Notes under the pieces: model-generated
Told to the model about the DNA's origin: nothing
Seen by the model: the letters and a program-made list of their open reading frames with translations, nothing else
The model's database searches: none
Source: Alphaproteobacteria bacterium
GTDB taxonomy: Bacteria; Myxococcota_A; UBA796; GCA-2862545
Reading direction: 5' to 3'
Length of the DNA: 64,000 bases
NCBI GenBank assembly: GCA_020632925.1
Contig: JACKER010000014.1
Coordinates: forward strand, 1-64,000
Part shown: piece after piece, positions 8,397-17,700 of the stretch
Numbering within the stretch: the first letter of the stretch is position 1
Layout of the letters: every line of letters begins with the position of its first letter
Position numbers and translations under genes: made by a program

Positions 8397-9544
8397 TCCT
8401 GGTGATGGGTGGGATCGCGCTCGCGGTCCCCCTGGTCGCCCTGGTCGTGACGATCGCGATCCGGCAACGGCGCGCCTGGGAGGCGACGCTCAGCGCCGTG
8501 GCCCGGGACGTGGGCGGCGAGGTCGTGCAGGGCGGCTGGGCCACCCCACGCGTCGAGGCGCAGGTGGACGGGTTGGCCCTCGTGGTCGACAGCTACACCG
8601 TGTCCACCGGCAAGTCGTCGGCGACGTACACGCGGGTCCGCGTCTCGGGCGGGCAGCCGGCGGGTCTGAAGCTGTCGTCCGAGGGCTTCATGGCCTCGAT
8701 CGGCAAGACGATCACCGGCGACAACGTGGTCGTCGGGGACCCGAGCTTCGACGACAGCGTGTTCGTGCGCGGCGTCCCCCGTTCCCAGGCGCTCGCGTGG
8801 GCCTCGGCCGAGGCGCGAACGGCGATTCGGCACGCCATCGCCCAGGGCGCCAAGCTCGACGGGCAGGAGTGGACGTTGTCCGTCGGCGGCTTGATCACGG
8901 ACGAGGCCCGCCTGCTGTCGCTGGTGCACGCGGTGCTCGGCGCCGCTCGCCACCTGTCGACGGCACCCCCGGTCCTGGACGGCCTCCGCGCGCGCCTGGA
9001 GAGCGATCCCCACCCAGGTGTGCGGCTCGCGGCCCTCGACGAGCTGATCACCGCGCGCGGCATCAACGCTCGCGGGCTCGAGGCGCTGGTCGCCGGAGAC
9101 GATCCCGGGCTCGCCGTGGTGGCGGCCTCGGTGCTGGGCGAGCGCGGGCGTGCCCCGCTCCGCGAGCTGCTGGCGGTCGAGGCGGTGGCGCGCGATGCGG
9201 CGGTGGCGCTCTCCCAGCTGTCGCCTGGGCCCGAACGTCCCGAGCTCGAGGGGTTCCTGCTCGAGCATCTCGATCGGGACTGGCTCGACGGGATCGATGC
9301 GTTGGGCAGGGTGGCGAGCGTCGCCGCCGTCGCCGCGCTGAAGCCGTTGACCGGTGTGACCGCGGGGGAAGCGGGGCGTCGCGCGAGAGAGGCGATCCGC
9401 GCGATCCAGTCGCGGGTCGAGGGGGGCGCCGGGACCTTGGCACTCGCCGAAGACAAGGGAGGAGCGCTGTCCGAGGCGGATCGGACCCGCGCGGCCGGGG
9501 CGCTGTCACCGGCGCGAACCCAGCGGGACACCGGAGGCGGATAG
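8387..9544 (+). CDS. Membrane-anchored protein with HEAT-like repeats
   Basis: 385 residues if started at GTG 8387, which overlaps the protease stop by 10 bases; ATG 8405 is the alternative. One N-terminal membrane helix (LILVMGGIALAVPLVALVVTIAI) is followed by a globular region of about 150 residues of unknown fold and then, from about residue 185, alpha-helical HEAT-like units such as DPHPGVRLAALDELIT, DDPGLAVVAASVLGERG and VASVAAVAALKPLTG. HEAT repeats usually bind proteins. The overlap with the protease gene suggests translational coupling and a related envelope function, but no specific role can be read from the sequence. Confidence 0.7.
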   Translation: MELILVMGGIALAVPLVALVVTIAIRQRRAWEATLSAVARDVGGEVVQGGWATPRVEAQVDGLALVVDSYTVSTGKSSATYTRVRVSGGQPAGLKLSSEGFMASIGKTITGDNVVVGDPSFDDSVFVRGVPRSQALAWASAEARTAIRHAIAQGAKLDGQEWTLSVGGLITDEARLLSLVHAVLGAARHLSTAPPVLDGLRARLESDPHPGVRLAALDELITARGINARGLEALVAGDDPGLAVVAASVLGERGRAPLRELLAVEAVARDAAVALSQLSPGPERPELEGFLLEHLDRDWLDGIDALGRVASVAAVAALKPLTGVTAGEAGRRAREAIRAIQSRVEGGAGTLALAEDKGGALSEADRTRAAGALSPARTQRDTGGG

Positions 9545-9553
9545 CTTCTCTAC

Positions 9554-10039
9554 ATGAAGGATCGCGTCCTGCTCGTCGACGCTGCGGGGACGGTGCTCCA
9601 GGCCAACGAGCACGCTCGCGAGCTGTTGGACGGCGAGGCGGTCCCCTCCTGCCGTCGCGCGCTCCGGGCCACCGACCACCAGGGTGGTCCGGTCTGCACC
9701 GAGCGCTGCGCGACGGACCTGGCGCACGGCGGCCAGACGGTGGATCGGCTGGCGCTCGTCCGTGGACGCCACGTCCGCCTGGTGTGTCGACGTGTCGGTC
9801 GCACCCTGGCGGTCCGGTCGCTCGAGGTCGATGCCCCGGGCGCCACCACGCTGTCGGAGCGGGAGCTCGAGGTCCTGGCGCTGGTCGCCCACGGTGAGAC
9901 CGATCCGGAAGCCGCCGCGGTCCTCGGCCTCACGGTCGGGACGGTCCGGACGCACGTCGAGAACGCGCGACGCAAGCTCGGTGTGTCCACACGGTCGGCG
10001 GCCGTCGCCAAGGCGCTGCGGCTCGGCCTGCTGCGGTAA
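9554..10039 (+). CDS. LuxR-type transcription regulator with Cys-containing PAS-like N-terminus (copy 1)
   Basis: 161 residues. The N-terminal about 95 residues look PAS-like (VLLVDAAGTVLQANEHARELL) and contain a three-Cys pattern, SCRRAL...VCTERCATDL. The C-terminus (residues 97-160) is a LuxR/GerE helix-turn-helix: LSERELEVLALVAHGETDPE, then GLTVGTVRTHVENARRKLGV. There is no receiver domain. A paralogue of exactly the same length lies at 10885-11370 with the same Cys arrangement, and a metallo-beta-lactamase-like gene lies between them. I see no Shine-Dalgarno sequence; TAGCTT at 9542-9547 ends 6 bases before the ATG, which would fit leaderless transcription. Cys residues could bind metal or sense redox state; that is inference. 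Confidence 0.82.
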   Translation: MKDRVLLVDAAGTVLQANEHARELLDGEAVPSCRRALRATDHQGGPVCTERCATDLAHGGQTVDRLALVRGRHVRLVCRRVGRTLAVRSLEVDAPGATTLSERELEVLALVAHGETDPEAAAVLGLTVGTVRTHVENARRKLGVSTRSAAVAKALRLGLLR

Positions 10040-10168
10040 CCGCGACGGATACCGCGGAAGCGCTGCTCCCTCCGTGCCGGTGTCCATGGCGCCCGATCGG
10101 ATCCGTCATCTGACCGATGCGAGCCGCCCCCCAGATCGCCACGATGGGGGTATCGACGGGAGCGCATC

Positions 10169-10906
10169 ATGGACGGTCGAGCGATGACGGTCGAGCAATG
10201 GCTGGACGATCGGGGCGTTCACTGCACGTACCTGATCATCTGCGAACAGACCCGGGCGGCGGCGGTCGTCGATCCGGTGCCGAGCACCGTCGGCCGGGTG
10301 GACCGCCTGGTCCGCGAGCGAGGGCTGCGGCTCCGCTTCGCGCTGCACACGACGCCCGACGATCCCGAGCGGGTCGTCGAGGACCGCTTCGACGAGCTGG
10401 TGCGGTCGCTGGGCCTGTCCTCGCTCACGGGTGAGCCACCTGGCGGAGGCGATCCCTGGCCCCTCGTCCCCCGCATCGTGCCCGTCGCGGGCGAGGGGGG
10501 CAGCCTCCACCTCCGCACCGGCGGCGGCACCGTCGAGCTGGTGCAGCAGGCGGGCGCGCCGCGGCTCACCGTGGGTGGTTCGTGCGCCGAGGCCACCCGC
10601 GGGCAACGCGTCGGCGAGCTGCGGATCGCGCTGGGTGCGTTCCACGTCTCGGTGATCCCGGTGGGCCGCGGCCTGATGGCGTCCGTCGCCTACCTCGTCG
10701 ACGAGCGGGTGTTCAGCGGCGGGTCGCTGCGCGCCGGGACCGCCACGCCTGCGCCGGACGCCACGCACGAGGTCCTGCTGGGGCTCGATCACCACGATCT
10801 GGTGTGGCCGCGGAGGGTGACCGGAGGGCTCCGCGTGTCTACGGTCGCTCAGGAGCGCTCCTGGCTCCGTCCACCGGAGGCGCCGTGGACGTCACAGTAC
10901 TCCTGA
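10169..10906 (+). CDS. Metallo-beta-lactamase-fold protein lacking the metal-binding motif
   Basis: 245 residues. Start at ATG 10169 (GGGAG 7 bases upstream); ATG 10184 is an alternative. The N-terminal pattern TYLIICEQTRAAAVVDPV, then RVDRLVRERGLRLRFALHT, matches the start of glyoxalase II/persulfide dioxygenase-like proteins, where THxHxDH would follow. Here the sequence is TTPDDPE, so the metal-ligand histidines are gone. The late motif VAYLVDERVFSGGSL corresponds to the usual V.YxVGDxVFTGDTL, again without the conserved Asp. The fold is probably kept but hydrolase/dioxygenase activity is unlikely. It overlaps the second regulator by 22 bases, indicating coupled expression. A sensory or scaffold role for the flanking regulators is my inference. 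Confidence 0.65.
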   Translation: MDGRAMTVEQWLDDRGVHCTYLIICEQTRAAAVVDPVPSTVGRVDRLVRERGLRLRFALHTTPDDPERVVEDRFDELVRSLGLSSLTGEPPGGGDPWPLVPRIVPVAGEGGSLHLRTGGGTVELVQQAGAPRLTVGGSCAEATRGQRVGELRIALGAFHVSVIPVGRGLMASVAYLVDERVFSGGSLRAGTATPAPDATHEVLLGLDHHDLVWPRRVTGGLRVSTVAQERSWLRPPEAPWTSQYS

Positions 10907-11370
10907 CCGACGAGCGGGGTGTGGTCCGCGAGATCAACGAGGTCGGACGCCGGCTGATCGGGTCCGCCGAGGGGCGCCCGTGCCACCAGCTGTTCCACCG
11001 GCGTGACCACCCGACGCGGTGCTCGGAGGCGTGCGCGGCCTCCCTGATCGCGGGCGAGACCGAGACCGTGTCGCAGCAGGTCGGCGTGCGGGCTGGGACC
11101 GTCCACCTGGTCTGCCACGGTGTGCAGCGCGCCATCATGGTCGTCGCCTACGGCCCCAACCCGACCGATGCGGCGCTGACCCCGCGAGAGGTGGAGGTCC
11201 TCGGTCTGGTCGCCGACGGCCTCACCGGCCCGCAGATCGCCGAGCGCACCGGCCTGAGCCGGTCGACGGTCAACACGCACGTGGAGCACGCGCGCGAGAA
11301 GCTCGGGACGCGCACCCGCACGGAAGCAGTGGCCGTCGCGGTCCGTCGGGGGCTTCTCGGACCGCGCTGA
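10885..11370 (+). CDS. LuxR-type transcription regulator with Cys-containing PAS-like N-terminus (copy 2)
   Basis: 161 residues from GTG 10885, chosen because CCGGAGG precedes it and the product then matches its paralogue at 9554 in length and layout. N-terminus: VTVLLTDERGVVREINEVG, then PCHQLFHRRDHPTRCSEAC, which keeps the three-Cys pattern of copy 1. C-terminus: LTPREVEVLGLVADGLTGPQ and LSRSTVNTHVEHAREKLGTR, a LuxR-type helix-turn-helix. It starts inside the preceding MBL-like gene. The pair may regulate each other, bind the same operator or form heteromers. Its stop is close to the stop of the convergent HEAT gene. Confidence 0.82.
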   Translation: MDVTVLLTDERGVVREINEVGRRLIGSAEGRPCHQLFHRRDHPTRCSEACAASLIAGETETVSQQVGVRAGTVHLVCHGVQRAIMVVAYGPNPTDAALTPREVEVLGLVADGLTGPQIAERTGLSRSTVNTHVEHAREKLGTRTRTEAVAVAVRRGLLGPR

Positions 11371-11390
11371 ATCGGCCGGAGTAACCTGAC

Positions 11391-12779
11391 TCAGCGCAGC
11401 GCGCCGGTGGCCGCCACCACCTGGAGGTGGTCCACGGTGGTCAGCGCCGCGAGCGGTCGCTCGGGCGGCCGGAGCCCGTGGCGCAGCGCGACGTCGAGGA
11501 CCGCCAGCTGGGGGGCCCAGGTGACGCCGACGGGCTCCTCGAGGATCGACCACAACGTCACCACGTGCTCCGGACCGAGCTGTTCCAACCCTCGGATGGC
11601 GGCCGTGCGGACGCTCTCGCGGTCGTCCGTCGTGGCGAGGGCATGCAGGGTCGGCGCCCTGTCGGCGGGAGCCGCGTGTACGACCCAGCTCTCCACGAGC
11701 TCCGAGCCCTGGGTACCCGTGTTCTCGGGGTCGGCGAGCAGCTCGCGCAGGCGCCGGGCCACCCGCTCGTCGGGGGCGAGCTCGCGCGCGTGGTAGGCCG
11801 TCATCTTGCGGACCCAGGCCGATGGGTCGCTCAGCAAGCGGAGGACGCCGTCGTGGTCCCCCTCGGCCACCAGCCGGACCGCCGCGCGCTCACGGACCGC
11901 CGGATCGGGGTCGTCGGCGCCGGCGGTGGGGTCCGGCGTGGGTCGCGGCGGGCGCGGGGGCATGGGGCCGCGGTCGATGGGGGCGAGGTCCTCGTCGTCC
12001 AGCGGGAGGGCTTCGCGCACCGGCGCGAGCCAGGCGAGGACGGCGTCGCGACCACCGGGAGCGGCGGTCGACGCGACGATCGCGATCTCGTGGGCCAGGT
12101 CGGCCAGGGTCTCGAGCGCCGCATCGCGCACCGTCGGCCTCGGGTCGCCGTCGCGCGCGGCCGCCACGGCTCGGATCACGGCGACCGTCGGGTAGTAGCG
12201 GAGGGTGTCCAGGGCGGAGAGCGCCACCTCCTCCTCGGGGGCGGACACCGCGCGGATCAGGCCGGGCTCGGCCGCGGCGGGCTCGTCGAAGAACACCGCA
12301 CGCGCTGCCGTGGCCCGCGTGAGCGGATCGGGGTGGTCGAGCGCCGCGACCCGTGCCGCGACGTACTGCGCGGCGTCGAAGCCGAACGTGGTCGCGGAGA
12401 CGGCGTGTCGGTGCAACGGGTGGGAGGGGTCTCCCAGGATCGGCAGCAGCAGGTCCGCCTCGCCCCTCCCCATGTGCTCCAGCGCCCCCGCTCGCTGCGT
12501 CTCGTCGCCCTCGCTCCACCACCGGCGGGTTCGCGCAGGGTCCGGGCACCAGCCGTCACCCAGCAGGTCGCACGCTGCGAACCGGACCTCGTCGGACAGC
12601 GCACGATCCTCCACCAGGGCCACCAGCGGCGCCTCCGCGGCCGGGTCGCCGAGCTCGAGCAGCGTCCGCACGATCCGTGCCCGCTCGTCGGGATCGGCGT
12701 CGATCAGTCCGCGGACCAGCGCGCCGGTCGCCGATCGGTCACGGGCGGCGCGGATCGCGTCGTGGTCGATCACCGTCAC
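11391..12779 (-). CDS. HEAT-repeat protein, last gene of the WGR/DUF4132/MoxR operon
   Basis: 462 residues from GTG 12779; GTGA overlaps the stop of the upstream gene (12776), a signature of translational coupling, so I prefer it over the longer frame starting at 12815. The protein is almost entirely helical repeats: DPDERARIVRTLLELGD, ALSDEVRFAACDLLGDG, HPDPLTRATAARAVFFD, DPDPAVRERAAVRLVAEGD, SVRTAAIRGLEQLGPEH. A Pro-rich linker lies near residue 270 (GPMPPRPPRPTPDPTAG). No signal peptide, so cytoplasmic. Predicted to be a protein-binding scaffold working with the operon's MoxR ATPase and DUF4132 protein; the partner is not identifiable from sequence. Confidence 0.75.
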   Translation of the reverse strand: MTVIDHDAIRAARDRSATGALVRGLIDADPDERARIVRTLLELGDPAAEAPLVALVEDRALSDEVRFAACDLLGDGWCPDPARTRRWWSEGDETQRAGALEHMGRGEADLLLPILGDPSHPLHRHAVSATTFGFDAAQYVAARVAALDHPDPLTRATAARAVFFDEPAAAEPGLIRAVSAPEEEVALSALDTLRYYPTVAVIRAVAAARDGDPRPTVRDAALETLADLAHEIAIVASTAAPGGRDAVLAWLAPVREALPLDDEDLAPIDRGPMPPRPPRPTPDPTAGADDPDPAVRERAAVRLVAEGDHDGVLRLLSDPSAWVRKMTAYHARELAPDERVARRLRELLADPENTGTQGSELVESWVVHAAPADRAPTLHALATTDDRESVRTAAIRGLEQLGPEHVVTLWSILEEPVGVTWAPQLAVLDVALRHGLRPPERPLAALTTVDHLQVVAATGALR

Positions 12780-13600
12780 CCGCAGAGCGGGGCGCCGTAG
12801 AGCTTCCCCCCACACATGAGCTCGGTGATCCGGCCGTCTCCCTGCCGGAAGTGGACGGTGCAGGTCTGCCCGGTGCCGTCGGGCCAGCTGATCCTCACCT
12901 CGTCCCCCTGGATCGCGTAGGTGCCCACCGAGGTCGTCTGGTTCTGGTTCCCGGAGATCACCGACCAGCTCGCGGTCGTGTCTCCGAGTGAGTCCTTGAT
13001 GTCCCCGCCGCCGACCAGCTCGCTACCCCACGCGACGGAGCCCTTCCCGTCGAAGCTCATCCGCTGGGTGCTCGAGAACGACGAGCCGCCGCTGTAGGAG
13101 CACAGCGTGCCGGCCAGGAGCGAGACCTTGCCCAGCTCGGGCTCGAAGAACGCGACCGTCCCGGCGGTGGCGTCCACCCGGCCCGTGAGCCCGGCGATCT
13201 GCTCGGGTGTCGTGAGGCCCAGGACGACCACCGCGCCGCGTGCGCCCACCACGCCCACGCCGTGCGCCCGCAGCGGCGTGCCGTCGGCCGCGAGGCCCTG
13301 GTAGTCCGCGACGATGGCTGGATGTCCCGCCACGGTCCGCTGCTGGGGCGCGCTCGTGACCACCAGCATCAGCCCGTCCTCCTGCAGGCCGGCGGCCGCT
13401 TGCTGGCGGAGCGCGTCGACGCCGAGCCCCGCCGTGTACGAGACCGTCATCAGGCCGGCCTCCGTCTCCGAGCCCAGCAGCCAGACGCCCGGCTGCTGCG
13501 CGGCCTTCCACCCCTGGGGTGGGGTCACCGAGAAGCCGTCGGTGGACGAGCGGATGGGGTCGGCGGCGAGGGCGGTGGCCAGCAGGCCGGTCAGGATCAT
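12776..13600 (-). CDS. Secreted protein of unknown function in the WGR/MoxR operon
   Basis: 274 residues from ATG 13600 with a CGAGGAG site; the signal peptide is MILTGLLATALAA. Mature protein: an N-terminal alpha/beta domain opening with IRSSTDGFSVTPPQGWKAA (the FSVxxPxGW pattern occurs in secreted PsbP/DUF1795-like folds), then a beta-rich C-terminal half (YSGGSSFSSTQRMSFDGKG to CGGKLYGAPLCG) with several Cys that could pair. It follows the MoxR gene by 2 bases and overlaps the HEAT gene by 4. A periplasmic or outer-membrane protein encoded between cytoplasmic ATPase-system genes is unexpected and may link the system to the envelope. Confidence 0.7.
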   Translation of the reverse strand: MILTGLLATALAADPIRSSTDGFSVTPPQGWKAAQQPGVWLLGSETEAGLMTVSYTAGLGVDALRQQAAAGLQEDGLMLVVTSAPQQRTVAGHPAIVADYQGLAADGTPLRAHGVGVVGARGAVVVLGLTTPEQIAGLTGRVDATAGTVAFFEPELGKVSLLAGTLCSYSGGSSFSSTQRMSFDGKGSVAWGSELVGGGDIKDSLGDTTASWSVISGNQNQTTSVGTYAIQGDEVRISWPDGTGQTCTVHFRQGDGRITELMCGGKLYGAPLCG

Positions 13601-13602
13601 GG

Positions 13603-14754
13603 TCACTCCTCGAGGACGCGTCGGAGCTCGTGCAGCGCCTTCCAGGTCTCGTCCTGCTCGGCGCGACGCTTCACGGCGCCGTCCCAGTAGGCGAGGAGGC
13701 GTCCGCGGTCCTTCGGGTCGTCCTTGAGCACGACCCCGAGGAGGTACCCCGGCAGCAGCCCGAGCGCCGCGTCCGCGCCCACCTCGAAGTAGGCGCCCTG
13801 CAGGCCCATGGACGTGGCGACGCCCACGGCCTCCGCGGTGCTCATCACGGTGGACGGCTTGTCCACGGCCCACCCCTCCTTGCTCCTGCCGGCCCGCAGG
13901 TCACGGAACGCCGTCACCAGCGCCTCGAGCACCTTGCGGTCGACGGCGAGTGGGACGCCCACCCGCGCCACGGCGGACGTCGCCTGGCGCTCGACCAGGT
14001 CGACCTCGCGACCCAGCTCCCCGATGGGCGGCACGGTCTCGAAGTTGAAGCGGCGCTTCAGCGCGGCGCTCATCTCGGACACGCCGCGGTCGCGCAGGTT
14101 GGCGGTCGCGATCACGTTGAAGCCCTGCTTCGCCTGGACGATGCCGCCGTCGCCGAGCTCGGGCACCGCCAGCCGCCGGTCGGACAGGATGGACACGAGC
14201 GCGTCCTGCACCTCGGGCAGGCACCGCGTGACCTCCTCGATCCGCGCGATGCCGCCGACCTCCATCGCCGCGAGCACGGGCGAGGGGACCAGCGCCTCGC
14301 GCGTCGGACCCCGGGCGAGCAGCATCGCGTAGTTCCAGCCGTAGCGGAGGTGCTCCTCGCTCGTGCCCGCCGTGCCCTGCACGGTGCGGGCGGAGGTGCC
14401 GCTGATCGCGGCGGAGAGCAGCTCCGAGAGCATGGACTTCGCCGTACCCGGCTCACCGACCAACAGGAGGCCGCGCTCGCCCGCGAGCGTCACCACGCAG
14501 CGCTCCACCAGCGCGCGCTCGCCCACGAACTTCTCGGGGATGGCGAGCTTCTTCGGCACCCCCTTCGGCGCGGCGCCGGGCAGCGCGAGCTCCTCGCCGC
14601 GGGACCCCGCGACGAAGTGCACCACGGCGCGCGGCGTGAGCTGCCAGCGCGGCGGGCGCGGCCCCGGGTCCCAGGCCTTCAGGAAGGCCAGCTCCTCTGC
14701 GTACCGCTCCTCGGGGGGAGGCGCCTGGACCGCCTCGTCGTCGCTGCCGCTCAC
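13603..14754 (-). CDS. MoxR-family AAA+ ATPase
   Basis: 383 residues. Walker A GEPGTAKS at residues 100-107, Walker B-type ARIEEVTRC near residue 165, sensor 1 VIATANLRDRG, then KRRFNFETV (arginine-finger region). The domain arrangement and the adjacent WGR and DUF4132 genes match E. coli YehL-type MoxR proteins, encoded near the WGR/DUF4132 protein YehI and a VWA protein YehP. MoxR ATPases are chaperone-like remodelers usually paired with a VWA protein; no VWA gene is present here. The start overlaps the DUF4132 stop by 4 bases (ATGA), so the genes are translationally coupled. Confidence 0.88.
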   Translation of the reverse strand: MSGSDDEAVQAPPPEERYAEELAFLKAWDPGPRPPRWQLTPRAVVHFVAGSRGEELALPGAAPKGVPKKLAIPEKFVGERALVERCVVTLAGERGLLLVGEPGTAKSMLSELLSAAISGTSARTVQGTAGTSEEHLRYGWNYAMLLARGPTREALVPSPVLAAMEVGGIARIEEVTRCLPEVQDALVSILSDRRLAVPELGDGGIVQAKQGFNVIATANLRDRGVSEMSAALKRRFNFETVPPIGELGREVDLVERQATSAVARVGVPLAVDRKVLEALVTAFRDLRAGRSKEGWAVDKPSTVMSTAEAVGVATSMGLQGAYFEVGADAALGLLPGYLLGVVLKDDPKDRGRLLAYWDGAVKRRAEQDETWKALHELRRVLEE

Positions 14755-17700
14755 CGTCGCACCTCCTCGAACCTGGGTCGATCACCCGCCACACACCGCT
14801 GCCACGCGCGCTCGAACAGGCGGTGCAGCGGCTCGAGCGCGACCGGGTTCCCGATGGGGAAGCGGTCGGTCGCGGCGTTCCACCCGTACAGCGGGCGCTT
14901 CCACTCCTCGTACGGGAGGATGTCCTTGGCCTCGACCCAACCGCCGGGCAGGAAGTGCTCCCGGCCGGCGCGGGCGCGCTTGCCCTCGACCACGAGCCCG
15001 CGCTCGACGAGCTCGGCGGTCGCTGCGGCATAGGTCTTCGGCGACCAGCCGTTCCACTCGATGCACGCCTTCTTCGTGGGGTCGAGCAGCGCCATCAGCT
15101 GCAGCCAGAGGACCGCCGCGTCGGACGAGAGCCCCTCGGCCTCCACGACCGCCTCGACCACGGCGGGCGCCGAGCGGGACGGATCCTGCTCCCAGCCACC
15201 ATCGTGGACGGGGGTGTCGCCCAGGCGCGCCAGCAGGGCCTCGAACGGCTCGGACACCAGCGTGTCGAAGGTGTTCAGGGCGCGGGTGTCGTCACCCAGC
15301 AGCCGGGCCGCGGAGTCGATCAGCTCGCGGGCGCTCGGATCGAGCTTCGAGGGCTGCCACGCGACGTTCATCCGCCAGCCGCCCATCGTCACCACCACGG
15401 TGCCGAGCGTCTTGCGCTTGAAGCCGTCCGTCCCGTCGTCGTTCTTCGTCACCACCTCGACCGCGGTCGGGAGGGCGTCGAACCACACGGTGGCCGCCTT
15501 CATGATCTTGTCTTCGTACAGGTAGGCGTTGATGCCGTGGACCCAGAGCTGGGGGCTCGCGACCCGCTTGCGCGCGTGCGCCACGACCGCGGGGATGCCC
15601 GCCCGCAGGGCGTGACCGACGGGCAGCCGCGCAGAGAGCCAGGCAGCGCCCTCCACGACCTCGCGCGCCGTGCTGGCGTTGAAGGCTGACCCCTCCGCCT
15701 GGGGGACCCCCTGGTCGTTGAGGGTCCACGCGGCGTCGGTGACGAGCGCCGCCCACTGCGACGGGTTCGCGAACCACTTCACCAGCTGCCCGCCGTTGCG
15801 ACCGGTCAGCTCCTTGGCCGCGAGGGTGAGCAACGCTTCGTCCACGGGCACGCTCTTGCCGAACCGCGCGACCCAGGCGGCGGCGAGCGCGTCGATGTCC
15901 GGCTCCCAGACCGAGGCGGGGTCGTCGCCGGCGAGCGCGCCGAGCAGCGCGAGCTTCACGTCCACGCCCAGGCCCCACAGCCGCGGAGCGACCGCCTTCA
16001 CCTCGGCGTGCTTGAGGCCGTACGCCTCGCGCGTGGCCTTGTCGAGCTCCTCGGGCATGCCCTCGAGCAGGAGCGCCGCCTCGGTCCTCGAGATCCCGCA
16101 GGCCTCGGCCAGGCGCTCCATGAGGGCCGGGTTCGGCGTCCGCGCACCGCGCTCGACCAACAGGTCGGCGAAGCGCTCGAGCCACGCGGCGTCCCCCTCG
16201 GCCGACCAGGTGCGCATGTCGTGCAGGCGTGTGCCCGGCCAGTCCGCGAGCGGGCCGCGCTCGACGAAGTCCCCGTGCCAGGGCCCCTCGTCCCCGGTGT
16301 CCATGTTCCAGACGAACAGCCGGCGTCCGGTCTCCTCGTGGCGCCACGAGGCCACCGGGACCTTCTTCCCCTCCTGGCAGCAGACCCAGGGCTCCACGGT
16401 CTCGATGTCCATCTTCCCGATGCGCCAGGTACCGGCCTCGGCGAGCCCGCTGCCGGCCCAGCCACGCGCGAAGCGGGCGAAGGTCCGCCGGTCGGCGTCG
16501 GTCGGGCCCGAGCGCGCGGCGCACCAGGCCACCGCGCGGATCGAGCCGAGCCAGCTCATCACGTCGAGCCGGCTGTGCACGATGGTCTCGCCGGTCTCGC
16601 CCTCGGTCAGGAAGCGACCGAGCGTGCGCGCCGCGGTCAGCGCCGACGGGTAGGCGCCCCACATCCAGTAGCGGCGGAGGTTGGCGACCGAGGGCAGCAG
16701 CGCCTCGTCCTGCAGATCGGCCGTCTCGTCGGGCGTGCGGTGGACCTTGCCGCCCTTGCGGGCCTCGCGCAGCTTCTCGACGCGCTCCTCGAGCCCCGCG
16801 GCGTGCTTCACGACGTGCGCCACCCCCGCGCGGAGGTGGTCCTCGCGGACCTCGGGCAGGATCTCGGCGATGGCCTTCGACAGCGCCCCCGCGTCGTCCC
16901 CGGCGGCGCGCGCGGCCGCGATCAGGCGTGCGGCGTCGTCCTCGTCCACCTTCCGCAGCCGCTGGCTCCCCGCCGGATCGGTCGGCACCAGGAAGTGCCA
17001 GTAGGCGACGGGCGGGAGGAGCCCGACGGACAGCTGCGCGCCGTCCATCCGGGAGAGCGCGACCTGCGGCACGTCGGGGTCGCCGACGAAGATGTCGACG
17101 GCGTGCTGGCGTCGCCAGTACTGCGAGGCCTCCGCCACCGGGCGCGGGCGATCCGCGCCGGGCCAACGCACCATCGCGGTCGGCATCTGCGTGGCCTGGC
17201 CGACCTGGATCTGACCCACCCGCCGGTCCCCGGCGAGCGTCACCAGCGTCAGCTCGGTGATCGCCTCGTCCTCGTCGTCGTAGGCCTCGTCAGCGTCCGT
17301 GGCGGTCCCGGGCCGGACCCAGCGCCAGCCGTACTGGCCCTCCACCACGCCCAACGGGCTGTTCGGGGCGTCCACCGGGACATAGCACCAGTCGGAGGGG
17401 CTCCAGTGCGCCTCGGCGAGGAAGGCCGGGCGCGCGGGCTCGCCGCGGGCGCCGGTCTGGCGGTCCTGGGCGCGAATCTCCTGGTCGACGCCCACCCAGG
17501 CGCCGGTGGCGTCCCAGGCCTGCTGGACGGCGTGGGGCGGGTGGGCCACCCGGTCCCCTCGGGAGACACGGGTCTCGCCGTAGATCACGGTGTCGGCGTG
17601 CTCGATCGGGTACGCCTGGCCGCGTGACCAGGTGCCCTGGCACTCCCAGGTGTCGTTGGGCGCGTGGGACCAGTACCCGAGGTTCTTGCTGCCCTGGTTC

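Noticed and set aside
10169..10906. Active persulfide dioxygenase or glyoxalase II
   Set aside because: The HxHxDH motif and the later conserved Asp are replaced, so enzymatic annotation is not supported.
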